NCBI GenBank assembly: GCA_019694655.1
Contig: JAIBBN010000001.1
Location: forward strand, 124,001-188,000
Direction of reading: 5' to 3'
Length of the DNA: 64,000 nt
Source of the DNA: Leptospirales bacterium
GTDB lineage: Bacteria > Spirochaetota > Leptospiria > Leptospirales > Leptonemataceae
Shown here in pieces: positions 15,677 through 24,624 of this stretch. The notes below the pieces were generated by a model. The model saw only the letters and a list, made by a program, of their open reading frames with translations. It did not search any database and was not told where the DNA came from. Positions within the stretch are counted from its first letter, which is position 1. Each line of letters starts with the position of its first letter. The translations under genes were made by a program, and so were the position numbers.

Positions 15677-16981
15677 ATGTTGATCCAGGATCGTTCGAAA
15701 CAACTGGCGCGTCTCGCCGCCATCCTTGGCCTGCTGGCGGCTGTAGCCGGCATTGTTCTGGCAGTCATGCTGGCCGGCAAACACAGCGGCTTCATTCAAT
15801 CAGATCTTGGCTGCACCATCGATGGTCAGGACGGCTGCAAAAACCTGGGCGCCAGTCCGGACTCCCGTATCTTCTTTGGTCGCGGCCCGCACATCGCCTG
15901 GTTTGGATTGTTTTTCTACCTTTCGCTGGGCGGCCTCTTCCTCAGAATCCTGCTCTGCCCCCCGGACCGTCGCGCCGCACTGGCCGGCCTGTTGCTGGCG
16001 ATGACTGTCTTTGGAACGGTCTACGATGGCTTCTTAGCCTACAAGAACCTGTTTGTCTTCGAAGTTCCCTGCCAGCTCTGTATCTATACTTACTTTGCCA
16101 CCCTGGTCGCGCTGCTGGGCGCTGCACTCCTGGCATTTGACTTTCGCCAGTCGCCTGCCATGCTCGCCGCAGGCGAAGTTCTGCGCGCGGCGCTGCGCGC
16201 CTGGTATGTTTTTGCGGCGGCGTTCCTGATCTGTCTGGGCCTTGCCCTCTACTTTACCGTAGCGCTAAGAATCGATGCAGCTGGCGGCGAGGGCCGCGAT
16301 TCGCGCGGCGGAATTCCGTTGCTTGGCGTCGAACGTCGCGCGGGCATTATTGCTGAACACGAAGCGCTGCCGATCGCCCCGCAATTGAATGTGAATGGCC
16401 TAACTCAGTTCGAGGGACCAGCCAATGCACCGATTGTGATTCAGGAGTTTGCTGATTTTCGCTGTCCGCATTGCTACCACGCCAGCGAGGAGTTGCGCTA
16501 TCTGCAGCAACGCTGGCCAGATCGCCTGCGCGTTTACTATCGCCATTTCCCGCTCGACGCTACCTGCAATCCACAGGTCTCGCAGTCGCGCGGCGGCTAC
16601 TCCTGCAACGGCGCGCAGGCGGCGCTTTGTGCGTCGGAGCAAAACATTTTTCCAAAGATCTACCACGGCATCTTTAACTTTCAGGCGACGGAACAGAATA
16701 TCGGGCTTCGCGAGCTCGAGAACCTTACGGTCAGTGCGGGCGGCAGCTGGCCGCGCCTGTTGCAGTGTATGGGGTCTGCTGCCACACAGCAGCGGTTGAA
16801 TCGAGATCTTGCCGATGCGCTGGCAGTCAAGGTCGAGGCGACGCCAACATTGATCATCCAGGGGCGGTTGTTCCGCGGGGCGCCGCCCATCGAGTGGATA
16901 ACCGCGGTTATTGACGCCCTGGTCTTACAGAAAGAAGGTGCGGCCGCAGAGGCTGACTTTGCGGCGCGCAATCCGCTCTAA
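15677..16981 (+). CDS. VKOR-DsbA fusion, periplasmic disulphide-bond formation protein
   Basis: 434 residues. The first 200 form a vitamin K epoxide reductase-like membrane domain, with loop cysteines C46 and C54 and the quinone-proximal CxxC at C132/C135 (PCQLC). The C-terminal part (about 225-425) is a DsbA-type thioredoxin domain with active site FRCPHCY (C263/C266), a cis-proline motif VEATPTLII and a helical insert. Such fusions couple quinone reduction to thiol oxidation of secreted proteins, replacing DsbB plus DsbA. The ATG has GAGG nine bases upstream. It is followed 24 bases later by ribH. The several cysteine-rich and haem proteins in this window are plausible clients. Confidence 0.92.
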   Translation: MLIQDRSKQLARLAAILGLLAAVAGIVLAVMLAGKHSGFIQSDLGCTIDGQDGCKNLGASPDSRIFFGRGPHIAWFGLFFYLSLGGLFLRILLCPPDRRAALAGLLLAMTVFGTVYDGFLAYKNLFVFEVPCQLCIYTYFATLVALLGAALLAFDFRQSPAMLAAGEVLRAALRAWYVFAAAFLICLGLALYFTVALRIDAAGGEGRDSRGGIPLLGVERRAGIIAEHEALPIAPQLNVNGLTQFEGPANAPIVIQEFADFRCPHCYHASEELRYLQQRWPDRLRVYYRHFPLDATCNPQVSQSRGGYSCNGAQAALCASEQNIFPKIYHGIFNFQATEQNIGLRELENLTVSAGGSWPRLLQCMGSAATQQRLNRDLADALAVKVEATPTLIIQGRLFRGAPPIEWITAVIDALVLQKEGAAAEADFAARNPL

Positions 16982-17005
16982 ACTGGCAAGCGGGGGCAAA
17001 GCTTT

Positions 17006-17470
17006 GTGAAAGAAGTGCGCGGCGGAAAAAACGGGCAGGGCCAGCGGCACGCGCTACTGGTCAGTAGCTGGAACGACTTTATCACCATGCGTCTGAAAGA
17101 GGGCGCGCTGGCGGCATTGGCTGATCACGGAGTGGCCGACGACGATGTTCACCTGGCGCACGTACCGGGGGCTTTCGAGCTGGGGCCGGCGGCGCGGAAA
17201 CTGGCTGGTTCCGGCCGCTACCACGCGGTGATCTGCCTCGGCTGTGTGATCCGCGGCGCAACGGCGCATTTCGATCATGTTGCCGGACAGGCGGCGCGTT
17301 TGGTTGCGCAGGCAGCCTACGATAGCGGCGTGCCGGTAATCTTTGGAGTGTTGACCACGGACACGATCGAGCAAGCCATCGAACGCGCTGGAACCAAAGC
17401 GGGCAACAAGGGATATGAATCCGCAGTGGCCGCCATCGAGCTGGTCAATCTATACAAGAAGCTTGGCTGA
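17006..17470 (+). CDS. ribH: 6,7-dimethyl-8-ribityllumazine synthase
   Basis: RibH condenses the pyrimidine and the butanone phosphate to form lumazine, the last-but-one step of riboflavin synthesis. The 154-residue product shows the substrate-binding motifs SSWNDFIT, VPGAFELGPAA, CLGCVIRGATAHFDHV (with the catalytic His) and GVLTTDTIEQAIERAG. It starts with GTG at 17006, preceded by a GGGGG ribosome-binding site. nusB follows, a pairing that is common in bacteria. Confidence 0.96.
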   Translation: MKEVRGGKNGQGQRHALLVSSWNDFITMRLKEGALAALADHGVADDDVHLAHVPGAFELGPAARKLAGSGRYHAVICLGCVIRGATAHFDHVAGQAARLVAQAAYDSGVPVIFGVLTTDTIEQAIERAGTKAGNKGYESAVAAIELVNLYKKLG

Positions 17471-17475
17471 AAAAC

Positions 17476-17512
17476 GCAGGCGCGCCTGGCCGCTCCGCTG
17501 AGCCTGCTTTTT
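17476..17512 (+). terminator. possible terminator after ribH
   Basis: A six-base GC stem (GCAGGC and GCCTGC) encloses a 20-base loop and is followed directly by five T. It lies just after the ribH stop codon. The long loop makes it weaker than a canonical terminator, and it may only reduce transcription into nusB. Confidence 0.4.
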
Positions 17513-17580
17513 CGCAGCCCTCCGGCTTTTTCAGAAGGCGCCGCAGGTCCCATCGGGAAAGCTGGCCTGTGGCAGCGGCA

Positions 17581-18024
17581 ATGAGCGTTCCTCCAAAGCG
17601 CAGCGGGCAGAAGAAGCATCGCAACTCGCACGCCCGTGAGGTGGCCCTGCAGGCGCTCTACCAGCTGGATGTCGTCAATGCCGATCTGGACGAGACGCTG
17701 CGACTTGGCTGGCTCAATGAACCGATGGACCCACAAAGTCGGATGCACTCCGATCGCATTGTACGTGTCTGCGCCGCCCGCCGCGCGGAGCTGGATCAGG
17801 CAATTCGCAGCCTTTCACACAAGGATATCACCCAGCTCTCCTCGGTAGTACGCTGCGTACTGCGCATGGGCATGGCTGAACTGGACATCGCCGAATTGCC
17901 GGCGGATATCGTCCTCGACGACCTGCTGAACCTTACCCGCAAATATGACGGCGAGGACTCCGTAGGCTTTGTCAATGGCATTCTGGACGCCTATCTGCAT
18001 CGTCAGCAGGGCGAGCCGGCCTGA
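17581..18024 (+). CDS. nusB: transcription antitermination protein NusB
   Basis: A helical RNA-binding protein of 147 residues that joins the NusB/NusE complex on boxA of rRNA operons. Visible family motifs are HAREVALQALYQLD at the N-terminus, VRCVLRMGMAELDI in the middle, and DEDS-type GEDSVGFVNGILDAYL at the C-terminus. I use the ATG at 17581; a GTG at 17569 in the same frame is possible. It follows ribH on the same strand. The next gene begins 88 bases later. Confidence 0.94.
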   Translation: MSVPPKRSGQKKHRNSHAREVALQALYQLDVVNADLDETLRLGWLNEPMDPQSRMHSDRIVRVCAARRAELDQAIRSLSHKDITQLSSVVRCVLRMGMAELDIAELPADIVLDDLLNLTRKYDGEDSVGFVNGILDAYLHRQQGEPA

Positions 18025-18112
18025 GCGCTGCCGCTTCCTTTGTCCGCCGGAAAGTTCGGCCGCCCGCATAAATGTGTTTAACCTTTTCTCAATTGGGCCG
18101 GATAAATAAGGT

Positions 18113-20227
18113 ATGGCCAGGTCTGTGCAAAATCGATTCCGTCTCGATGAGGGCGGCGTTGAACCAGAACGGACCATCTGGGCGCTCAATGATGGCGCTG
18201 CCGATGAGACAGTCCTGCTCGATGAGCCCTACGCCCGTCGCCGCGGCAGCCGGCGTTTTCGCCTGATAGCATTTGGCGGTCTGGCCCTGTTGCTGCTGCT
18301 CAGTATCGGCGCCTTTGTCTATTTTCGATTCATGCGCGAAGGCGCTGGCGATGAAGCCAATCAGCGCGAGCAGGCCTTTCAGCGTTTGGAAGAGACCTTG
18401 CAGGATCGCTACTATATTCCCGACGGTCCCTTCAGTCCGGCGCTCAATCATGCAGTAGAATTGTACCGCAATCTGGAGCGCGATGCGGCGCGCCGTGCGT
18501 TTGATGGCGTCGTCACATCAGCGTCGCCGGACCAGGAAAAGGCCATCGCTCTGGTCTACCTGGCCGTTATGGCGATGGAACAAGAGAATCTGGAATTGGC
18601 CCGTCATCATCTGCTGCGCGCGCTCAAGTACAACCGGGAATTCATTCCAGCGCTGGTGAACCTGGCCATTGTCGAGCGCAAGGCGGGCGCCATGGCCGAA
18701 GCGCGCGGCTACGCCCAGCAAGCGCGCGAACTGGCCCCCAATGATCCAAAGGTCGCTTTGCTTCTGGGCAATATTCTGGCCGAGGGTCAAGATCTGAATT
18801 CGGCGATCGGCATCTACCGCGAAGGCATTGCGTCGTCGCCAGAAGAGCCTCTCCTCTATTACAATCTGGCGCTCTCCTTGTTGCGACAGCAGAAGTACGA
18901 CGAGGCCTTGCTGAACTTCGCCAGGGCTATCGAGAAGGCCGGCGCCAGCCAGATTGCCGTGCAGTCCTACGCGCAAATGGGTCAGATCTATTTCTACAAG
19001 GGCAATCTTGAGATGGCAGCGGACAATCTGCGTAAGGCGGCCGCCATGGCGCCGGACAATGGACGCTACCGCTACAATCTGGGCGTCGTCTATCTGCGCA
19101 TGAACCGCGCTCAGGAGGCGGCGGCGGAGTTCCAGCGCTCGCTGGATGCCGGCGTCAATGATGTCTCCGTCTACCGTGCGCTCTCGCGCGCCTTTCTTCA
19201 GATGCGGCAGCCAGCGCTGGCCACGCGCGCCCTGGAAAAGGCGCTCTACTTAAATCCCGACGATTCTACTACGCTCTTTCAGCTGGGCGACCTCTACTAT
19301 GACCAGCGTGATCTTCTAAAAGCTGCAGATGTATTCAAGCGCATCGTCAATACCACGCCTGGCGACCGCAACACGGAAGATGCCTTATTGAAGCTTGCCG
19401 CTGTGCAAATGGATCTGGAGCGCTCCAATGAAGCCATTGATACCCTGGAGCGCGCCGCCGGACTGAATCCCTCCAACGGCAAGGTCTACTATTTGCTGGG
19501 CATGGTCTACGATCGCGCCGGACGTCGCGCCCTGGCGGTCGAATCGTGGAAGAAGGCGCTGAATCGCGGCGGCGCTGCAGTGCAACTGGAACGCAGCCAG
19601 GAACGACAGATCCGCCTGGCCATGGCCGACGTCTACCGGCGCGAGGGCGCCTATGACATGGCCCTTGCCGAGTTTCGCAAGATCGCCGAGCGCAATCAGC
19701 AGGCGCCGACGATTGCCGAAGACGCCCAGCTGGATCTGGAGGTGGGCAAGACCTACCTTGATCTGCGCGATTTCAGTAACGCAGCTCGCGCTCTGGAACG
19801 AGCGGCGCAGGCGGCGGATGCCAGCGCCGAGCAGCGAAAAGAGGCTTACCTGCGTCTGGCGCAGGCTTACGCTGCCACCGGGCAAAGCGCCGATCTGGAG
19901 AATGCGCGCGCCAATGCCAATCGCGCCGCTCGACTGGATCCGGCTGACCAGCGCGCCCGTTTGCTGCAGGCCTCCATACTGGTTCAAACGGAGTCGCTGG
20001 TCGACCGCGAAAAAGCGATCGAGCTGCTGAAAGAGGTGGCGCAGTCCGATGTCGATGCTAAAACGGCGGCGCAGGCCTACAATCTGCTGGGCGTAGCATA
20101 CATGAAAAACGGCGAGTATCGTCGTGCGCTGGGCGCCTTTGACCAGGCCGTGCAATTGGACCCATCGAACAATGAGGCCTATCAGAATCAACGGGCGGCA
20201 GCCAACGCCTACGAGAGAAATCTCTAG
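18113..20227 (+). CDS. membrane-anchored tetratricopeptide-repeat protein
   Basis: 704 residues. A cytoplasmic N-terminal segment of about 47 residues is followed by one membrane helix (about 48-71) and a long periplasmic region. That region is made of roughly a dozen TPR units of 34 residues, each with the W/L-G-Y-A-x-P pattern (for example PALVNLAIVERKAGAMAEAR and YYLLGMVYDRAGRRALAVES). TPR arrays form protein-binding superhelices, and no partner can be named. The same-strand neighbours downstream (HEAT-like protein, unknown protein) overlap or abut it, which suggests one functional unit at the cell envelope. An AAGG element lies close to the ATG. Confidence 0.9.
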   Translation: MARSVQNRFRLDEGGVEPERTIWALNDGAADETVLLDEPYARRRGSRRFRLIAFGGLALLLLLSIGAFVYFRFMREGAGDEANQREQAFQRLEETLQDRYYIPDGPFSPALNHAVELYRNLERDAARRAFDGVVTSASPDQEKAIALVYLAVMAMEQENLELARHHLLRALKYNREFIPALVNLAIVERKAGAMAEARGYAQQARELAPNDPKVALLLGNILAEGQDLNSAIGIYREGIASSPEEPLLYYNLALSLLRQQKYDEALLNFARAIEKAGASQIAVQSYAQMGQIYFYKGNLEMAADNLRKAAAMAPDNGRYRYNLGVVYLRMNRAQEAAAEFQRSLDAGVNDVSVYRALSRAFLQMRQPALATRALEKALYLNPDDSTTLFQLGDLYYDQRDLLKAADVFKRIVNTTPGDRNTEDALLKLAAVQMDLERSNEAIDTLERAAGLNPSNGKVYYLLGMVYDRAGRRALAVESWKKALNRGGAAVQLERSQERQIRLAMADVYRREGAYDMALAEFRKIAERNQQAPTIAEDAQLDLEVGKTYLDLRDFSNAARALERAAQAADASAEQRKEAYLRLAQAYAATGQSADLENARANANRAARLDPADQRARLLQASILVQTESLVDREKAIELLKEVAQSDVDAKTAAQAYNLLGVAYMKNGEYRRALGAFDQAVQLDPSNNEAYQNQRAAANAYERNL

Positions 20228-21578
20228 AGCAGCGCGAAGGGCGCTCTATCAAACGGCGCTGGTAGTTTCGCTTTTCATCTCCGCCTCAATCGCACTGCTT
20301 CCAGCAGAGCTTTGCGCGCAGAATCCAAATTCCGATGACCTGCGCTCGATGCTAAGCAGCGGCGGCGAGACCCGGCGGCGCGCTATCTGGTACATCCAGC
20401 AGATCGGCGCGGACGAGGTTTTTCCGGAGGCGGCTCGCCTGCTGGTGGAAAGCGACGACTACGATGACCATCGTGCGGTGCTCAACGCTATGCGCGGTTA
20501 TGGCGACCGTCTGGAAGGCGCCGCTCCAAACTGGTACTTGATGCTGGATGATTATATCAATCTGGATCGACCCGCTGATATTCTGATTCAAATCATTGAA
20601 CTGGCGGCGGCCTGGAAAGAACACCGGCTGATGCCAGCGCTTACTCGTCTGGCCCAGCATCCGGACGAGAGCGTACGCTCCGCCGCTTTTCGAGGCATGG
20701 CCAGCTTTGCCAACGACCTTTTGATTCCCACACTCTTGCGACTCTACTCTTCGGATCGCGCCATCTTGAAGGTTTACGCCCTGGAAGGAATGGAGCAGTT
20801 TCCAGATTCTCGATTGCAAAAGTTCATTCTCGAGGCTCTATCTTCGCCCTCCAAGTCGGTGCGCATCTATGCCGCCGCCGCACTTGCCGCACAGTCGGAC
20901 GCCGAAAATCAAAGCCAGTACCTGGCGCGACAATTTGGCGATGATAGCGATCCCGAGGTACGCGAACGCATTGTCGAACTCATTGGAAGGTATCGCTGGC
21001 GTCGCCAGAGCAGCATTGTGGCCCGCGCCATGGCCGATGACTCGCCGCTGGTTCGCGGCGCAGCATTGGAGGCCAGCCTGCTGCTGGAGGATCGCAGTCT
21101 GGCGATTGCAATCGCCAGGCAACAGGAGCGTGAACTCGACGGCACCTTGAAGCTACGCAGCATCTACTGTCTGCTGCGCCTGGATTCGAGCGGCGGAGGA
21201 CGGGGTCTGGCCGCAATGTTGACCGGCGATCAGGATGAACTGGTGCGCGCCCAGGCGGCCTCTGCCATCGGCATTCTCAATGAGCGCGAAGCGCTTGGCG
21301 CACTGCTGCGCGCTTTGCAGGATGATGCCAATGAACACGTACGACTGGAGGCGGCCGGCGCTCTGGCGCGCCTGGCTGATGGACGTTCGCTGGGCGGACT
21401 GGCCGACAGTGTGCGTCGGGAGAATGAGGTAATGTCTGTCCGTGCGGCAGCGGCCATGGCCATCGCCGCCATCGGAAATCGTGAATCGCGGCAGCAGCTG
21501 GCCCGCTTGAGCAGCGAGTTGCCCCCAGGAGAGATGCGTCGGCGCGTTCAGAACGTGCTACTCCGACTCCGAGAATAA
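20172..21578 (+). CDS. secreted HEAT-repeat-like protein
   Basis: About 468 residues. A basic N-terminus and a hydrophobic segment (ALVVSLFISASIALLPAELCAQ) form a signal peptide. The rest is tandem two-helix units of the HEAT/PBS-lyase type, such as DEVFPEAARLLVESDDY, VRSAAFRGMASFANDLLIPTLL, VRAQAASAIGILNEREALGALL and VRLEAAGALARLADGRSLGGL. Such solenoids act as protein scaffolds. The start is uncertain: the ATG at 20172 overlaps the TPR gene by 56 bases, no closer ATG, GTG or TTG fits before the signal peptide, and no clear ribosome-binding site is visible. It is likely translated by coupling to the TPR gene. Confidence 0.82.
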   Translation: MRPIRINGRQPTPTREISRAARRALYQTALVVSLFISASIALLPAELCAQNPNSDDLRSMLSSGGETRRRAIWYIQQIGADEVFPEAARLLVESDDYDDHRAVLNAMRGYGDRLEGAAPNWYLMLDDYINLDRPADILIQIIELAAAWKEHRLMPALTRLAQHPDESVRSAAFRGMASFANDLLIPTLLRLYSSDRAILKVYALEGMEQFPDSRLQKFILEALSSPSKSVRIYAAAALAAQSDAENQSQYLARQFGDDSDPEVRERIVELIGRYRWRRQSSIVARAMADDSPLVRGAALEASLLLEDRSLAIAIARQQERELDGTLKLRSIYCLLRLDSSGGGRGLAAMLTGDQDELVRAQAASAIGILNEREALGALLRALQDDANEHVRLEAAGALARLADGRSLGGLADSVRRENEVMSVRAAAAMAIAAIGNRESRQQLARLSSELPPGEMRRRVQNVLLRLRE

Positions 21579-21582
21579 GGCA

Positions 21583-22689
21583 GTGGCCGGCGACGATGAA
21601 ATCATAGTGTCCGAGGGCAGCCCCATTCCGGAAAGCGAGCTGGTCGCCGCCGAGGTAATTGGCGAGCTCCCGGATCTGGAAAACCTGCTCAATGACGCGG
21701 CCGCGGCCCCGCCGCGCAAAGAGCGCGCCCCTGGACCTTCTGCACTGCCATCGGAAAAGTCCAATGACGCGCCGGCCGTGGAGGCCGCAGTCCCTGAAGA
21801 GTCGCCGCTGGATGAGGAGGGCGGCGCGGCAAAGGAATCTGACCCTGGCGAGTTTGGCCGCCGTCGACGCCGGCGCGATCCCTTCGCTGGCATGGAGTTC
21901 TCTTCGACCCAGGCGGCGTTGCGCTCGAAAGAGATGACCTCGCTGGCAGAGTTGAAACGTATCAAGAGCGCTCGCGTACGCCATGAGGGACGGCGCATCG
22001 TAACGGACGATGTCAAAAAGCTCAAATCGCTCTCCATTGAACCGCGTCTGCCGCCCGGCGAGTACATCAACTACTACGTCGAGCCGGTCCGCATCGAATA
22101 CTACATACCTCGCGAGTCACGTTTTGCCGTGGAAACGCGCTACCTCTATGTCCCGCTGGTCGATCCAACGCCGCGGCCGCAGGATGTAGCGCTGCGCGAA
22201 CATATGGAGCAAAACCGATTCGTTGACATCGTCGATTTGATGAATGAGCGGCCAATTCACATCACAGATATTCTGGAATCCTATAACAGTTTGATGAGCC
22301 TTTATGAGTCCCTCTCCAGAGCCATCCAGGAGGCCGATCAGGGGAAGGATGAGTCCTATCGTACTGCTTTCTATCTGGTCGAAACATTGATGGACTACGA
22401 ACCGAGCCTCGCCGGTTTGCAGTTCCTGGGAGACTTCCTCAGCTGGGACCTCAACTGGCTGATTCGCGCTATGAATGCGCTGGGCGTGGAATTTGCCGCT
22501 TCCGATCGTAGTATCGCCTATATGATCAAGAAACGCAACCAGTACTGGGAAGATAACGAGCTCCCTTACGATGAGCGTTTTGAAATACTGGCGGCATTGT
22601 TCTTCGAGCAGGCATTTCCTAACCGCGGCCTCAATTTACAGGAAGAGGACTACTTCTACGATATCTTTGATCGCAAGTTCAAGATGTGA
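21583..22689 (+). CDS. unknown protein, possibly conserved in Leptospirales
   Basis: 368 residues, starting with GTG four bases after the HEAT-like gene. The first 120 residues are acidic and proline-rich with a basic cluster (RRRRRR near residue 93), so probably disordered. From about residue 150 it is a folded helical domain with aromatic blocks such as PGEYINYYVEPVRIEYYIP, RYLYVPLVDPTPRP and FLGDFLSWDLNWLIRAMN, ending in EDYFYDIFDRKFKM. There is no signal peptide or membrane helix, so it is cytoplasmic. I do not recognise a family. Its position after the TPR and HEAT-like genes suggests a shared process. Confidence 0.8.
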   Translation: MAGDDEIIVSEGSPIPESELVAAEVIGELPDLENLLNDAAAAPPRKERAPGPSALPSEKSNDAPAVEAAVPEESPLDEEGGAAKESDPGEFGRRRRRRDPFAGMEFSSTQAALRSKEMTSLAELKRIKSARVRHEGRRIVTDDVKKLKSLSIEPRLPPGEYINYYVEPVRIEYYIPRESRFAVETRYLYVPLVDPTPRPQDVALREHMEQNRFVDIVDLMNERPIHITDILESYNSLMSLYESLSRAIQEADQGKDESYRTAFYLVETLMDYEPSLAGLQFLGDFLSWDLNWLIRAMNALGVEFAASDRSIAYMIKKRNQYWEDNELPYDERFEILAALFFEQAFPNRGLNLQEEDYFYDIFDRKFKM

Positions 22690-24047
22690 TTCGTAGCTGC
22701 GTTTTGGTTTTCGGTCGTGCGCCCGTCGCCGGGCGCGTTAAGACGCGATTGGCAGCAATCGCCGGCGAAAGCGTGGCTGTTCAAGCATATCGGCGCTTGT
22801 TGGCTGGCGCCCTGGCCGCCGCCGCTCAGCTGGAGAATTCCGATTTTCAATTCTGGAGCGCGGAAGCGGGCGGCGAGGAGCTGCTGCATCCGCTGCTGGC
22901 GCCATATCCGCAGTGTGTGCTGAAGCAACAGCGCCAGGGAGATCTGGGCGTGCGTATGGCAAGCGCCCTGGCCGAGGCCGCTCAGTCGCTTGCCGATGAG
23001 GATTGCCTGCTGCTTGTGGGCAGCGATGTGCCGGCGCTGCGCGTTGAACACCTGCGCCAGGCTCAAACCGCATTGCACGAATCGGATCTGATTTTTGGGC
23101 CGGCGGCAGATGGCGGCTACTACCTGATTGCGATGCGCGCCGCTCTGGCCCGCAAGGATGAGAAGCTGCAGTCTTTATTTGACAATGTAGCCTGGTCGCA
23201 ATCAGCAACGCTAGATCATCAAGAGCAACGAGCCGCCTCCCTGGGGCTGCGTACGGCGCGCACTGCACTTCTTGCTGATCTCGATGTGGCCGCCGATCTG
23301 ATTGCCGCTCGCTCCATTGATGAGCAAGCCTGGCGCGATCTGGCGCCCGACATTCGCGTCATACTGCCTTGCCTGAACGAGCGCGCCAATCTCCCGGCAG
23401 TTCTGGCGCCGCTCCTTGCCTGCGGACTCTTTCGCGAGATCATCGTGGCTGACAATGGCAGCAGCGATGGCAGCGACCTTCTGGCCATCGAGCTTGGCGC
23501 CCGGGTTACACACTGTGCCGAGCGCGGCTATGGCGCCGCCTGTTTGACGGCCCTGGCGGATATCCGCCAGCGCGGAGGCTGTGATTGGGTAGTATTCTGC
23601 GACGCTGACGGCGCGGACGATCCGGCCTTGCTGGGGCCGCTGTTGCAGCCGCTCTGGAGCGGCGAATACGACTTTGCGCTGATTGCTCGCGACGTTCAGC
23701 TCTCGGAGGCGGGCGCATTGATGCCGCACGCCCGATTTGGAAACTGGCTGGCCTGCAGCTTGAGCGCGCTCTTTTTCGGCCGTCGCTTTCTCGATCTCGG
23801 TCCCTTCCGCGCGCTGCGCTGGGAAGCTCTGGAACAATTGCGCATGGATGACCGAAACTATGGATGGACGCTGCAGATGCAGTTGCGCGCCCAGCGGGCC
23901 GGACTGCGGATTGTTGAAATTCCCGCCGCCTACCGCCGTCGTCGCGCCGGAAAGAGCAAGGTGACATCGACGCTGCGCGGCAGCGTGCGCGCCGGTCTGG
24001 TGATTCTGTGGACCATTTTGCGCGAACGCTTTGCGGCAGTGCGCTGA
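22686..24047 (+). CDS. fused TIGR04282-type (DUF2064) and GT2 glycosyltransferase
   Basis: 453 residues with two nucleotide-sugar-type domains. Residues 1-215 match the DUF2064/TIGR04282 family: VFGRAPVAGRVKTRLA, GDLGVRMASAL, LLVGSDVPAL and FGPAADGGYYLI. Residues 218-445 are a GT2 domain like dolichyl-phosphate mannosyl or glucosyl transferases: ILPCLNERANLPAVL, IVADNGSSDGS, FCDADGADDP and a RRRAGKSKVTSTLRG tail. The GTG start overlaps the preceding stop (GTGA). The two domains are often separate neighbouring genes elsewhere, so fusion supports a joint reaction. Donor and acceptor are unknown. Confidence 0.85.
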   Translation: MIRSCVLVFGRAPVAGRVKTRLAAIAGESVAVQAYRRLLAGALAAAAQLENSDFQFWSAEAGGEELLHPLLAPYPQCVLKQQRQGDLGVRMASALAEAAQSLADEDCLLLVGSDVPALRVEHLRQAQTALHESDLIFGPAADGGYYLIAMRAALARKDEKLQSLFDNVAWSQSATLDHQEQRAASLGLRTARTALLADLDVAADLIAARSIDEQAWRDLAPDIRVILPCLNERANLPAVLAPLLACGLFREIIVADNGSSDGSDLLAIELGARVTHCAERGYGAACLTALADIRQRGGCDWVVFCDADGADDPALLGPLLQPLWSGEYDFALIARDVQLSEAGALMPHARFGNWLACSLSALFFGRRFLDLGPFRALRWEALEQLRMDDRNYGWTLQMQLRAQRAGLRIVEIPAAYRRRRAGKSKVTSTLRGSVRAGLVILWTILRERFAAVR

Positions 24048-24124
24048 TGCAGGACGCGCCGGCGCCGTACTTATTTTTGGCTTTGCGCGGCGACCGGCAA
24101 TGTTCATCCTCTGCCCATAGAGCT

Positions 24125-24259
24125 ATGGCTTCAGAAAAAGAAAGTAAAGGGTCAACGCCGCCCTCTGCGCCCGCGCCAATTGAGATCGATGAACTGAGCG
24201 AGGGCGACTTTTTGCCGAAGGCAAAGCCGCCGGCGACGCCAGAGGGCGAGTCCAAATGA
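24125..24259 (+). CDS. small acidic protein (44 residues)
   Basis: A short frame begins with ATG at 24125 and encodes a hydrophilic, proline-rich peptide (MASEKESKGSTPPSAPAP, then EIDELSEGDF). It is probably disordered. Its last codons overlap the next start (ATGA at 24256), as is usual for real genes in this operon. The 77-base gap from the upstream gene is consistent with a separate gene. I do not recognise it and could not confirm translation beyond the coupling and codon pattern. Confidence 0.5.
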   Translation: MASEKESKGSTPPSAPAPIEIDELSEGDFLPKAKPPATPEGESK

Positions 24260-24624
24260 AGGTCCCCGGTGCGGCCGATGCGGATTTGCGCCTCCACTTC
24301 ATTACCGCCGAATATCTGGCGCGTATGCGTCAGCGGGCGCGCGCCTGGAGCGACGCTTTCATAGCCCTGCAACTGGATCATTTCAAAAGGGAGTTGCCCG
24401 ACTATCCAGAGCTTCAAGAGCTGCTGGAAGGCGAGCTGCATGCACGGCAGCTGAACAAGCTGCGCCGCATCATCCGAAAAACCGGCGATCAAGAGCTTCG
24501 CCAGATGCTGACGACGCTTGGCGATCCAGATCAGCGCGAGCTCGTCGCTACGGAGCTTGAGATTCGAGGCGGTGCGCGGCGTCTGGCCGATGGCGGAGCG
24601 CCGGCGGCGGCCATCGCCCGGTGA
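24256..24624 (+). CDS. unknown helical cytoplasmic protein
   Basis: 122 residues, rich in Arg, Glu, Leu and Gln, predicted all-helical. Visible stretches are ITAEYLARMRQRARAW and LEGELHARQLNKLRRIIRK. It has no signal peptide or membrane segment. It overlaps the small acidic protein upstream by ATGA and the deaminase-like gene downstream by GTGA, so the three are translated as a coupled set. Function unknown. Confidence 0.72.
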   Translation: MKVPGAADADLRLHFITAEYLARMRQRARAWSDAFIALQLDHFKRELPDYPELQELLEGELHARQLNKLRRIIRKTGDQELRQMLTTLGDPDQRELVATELEIRGGARRLADGGAPAAAIAR

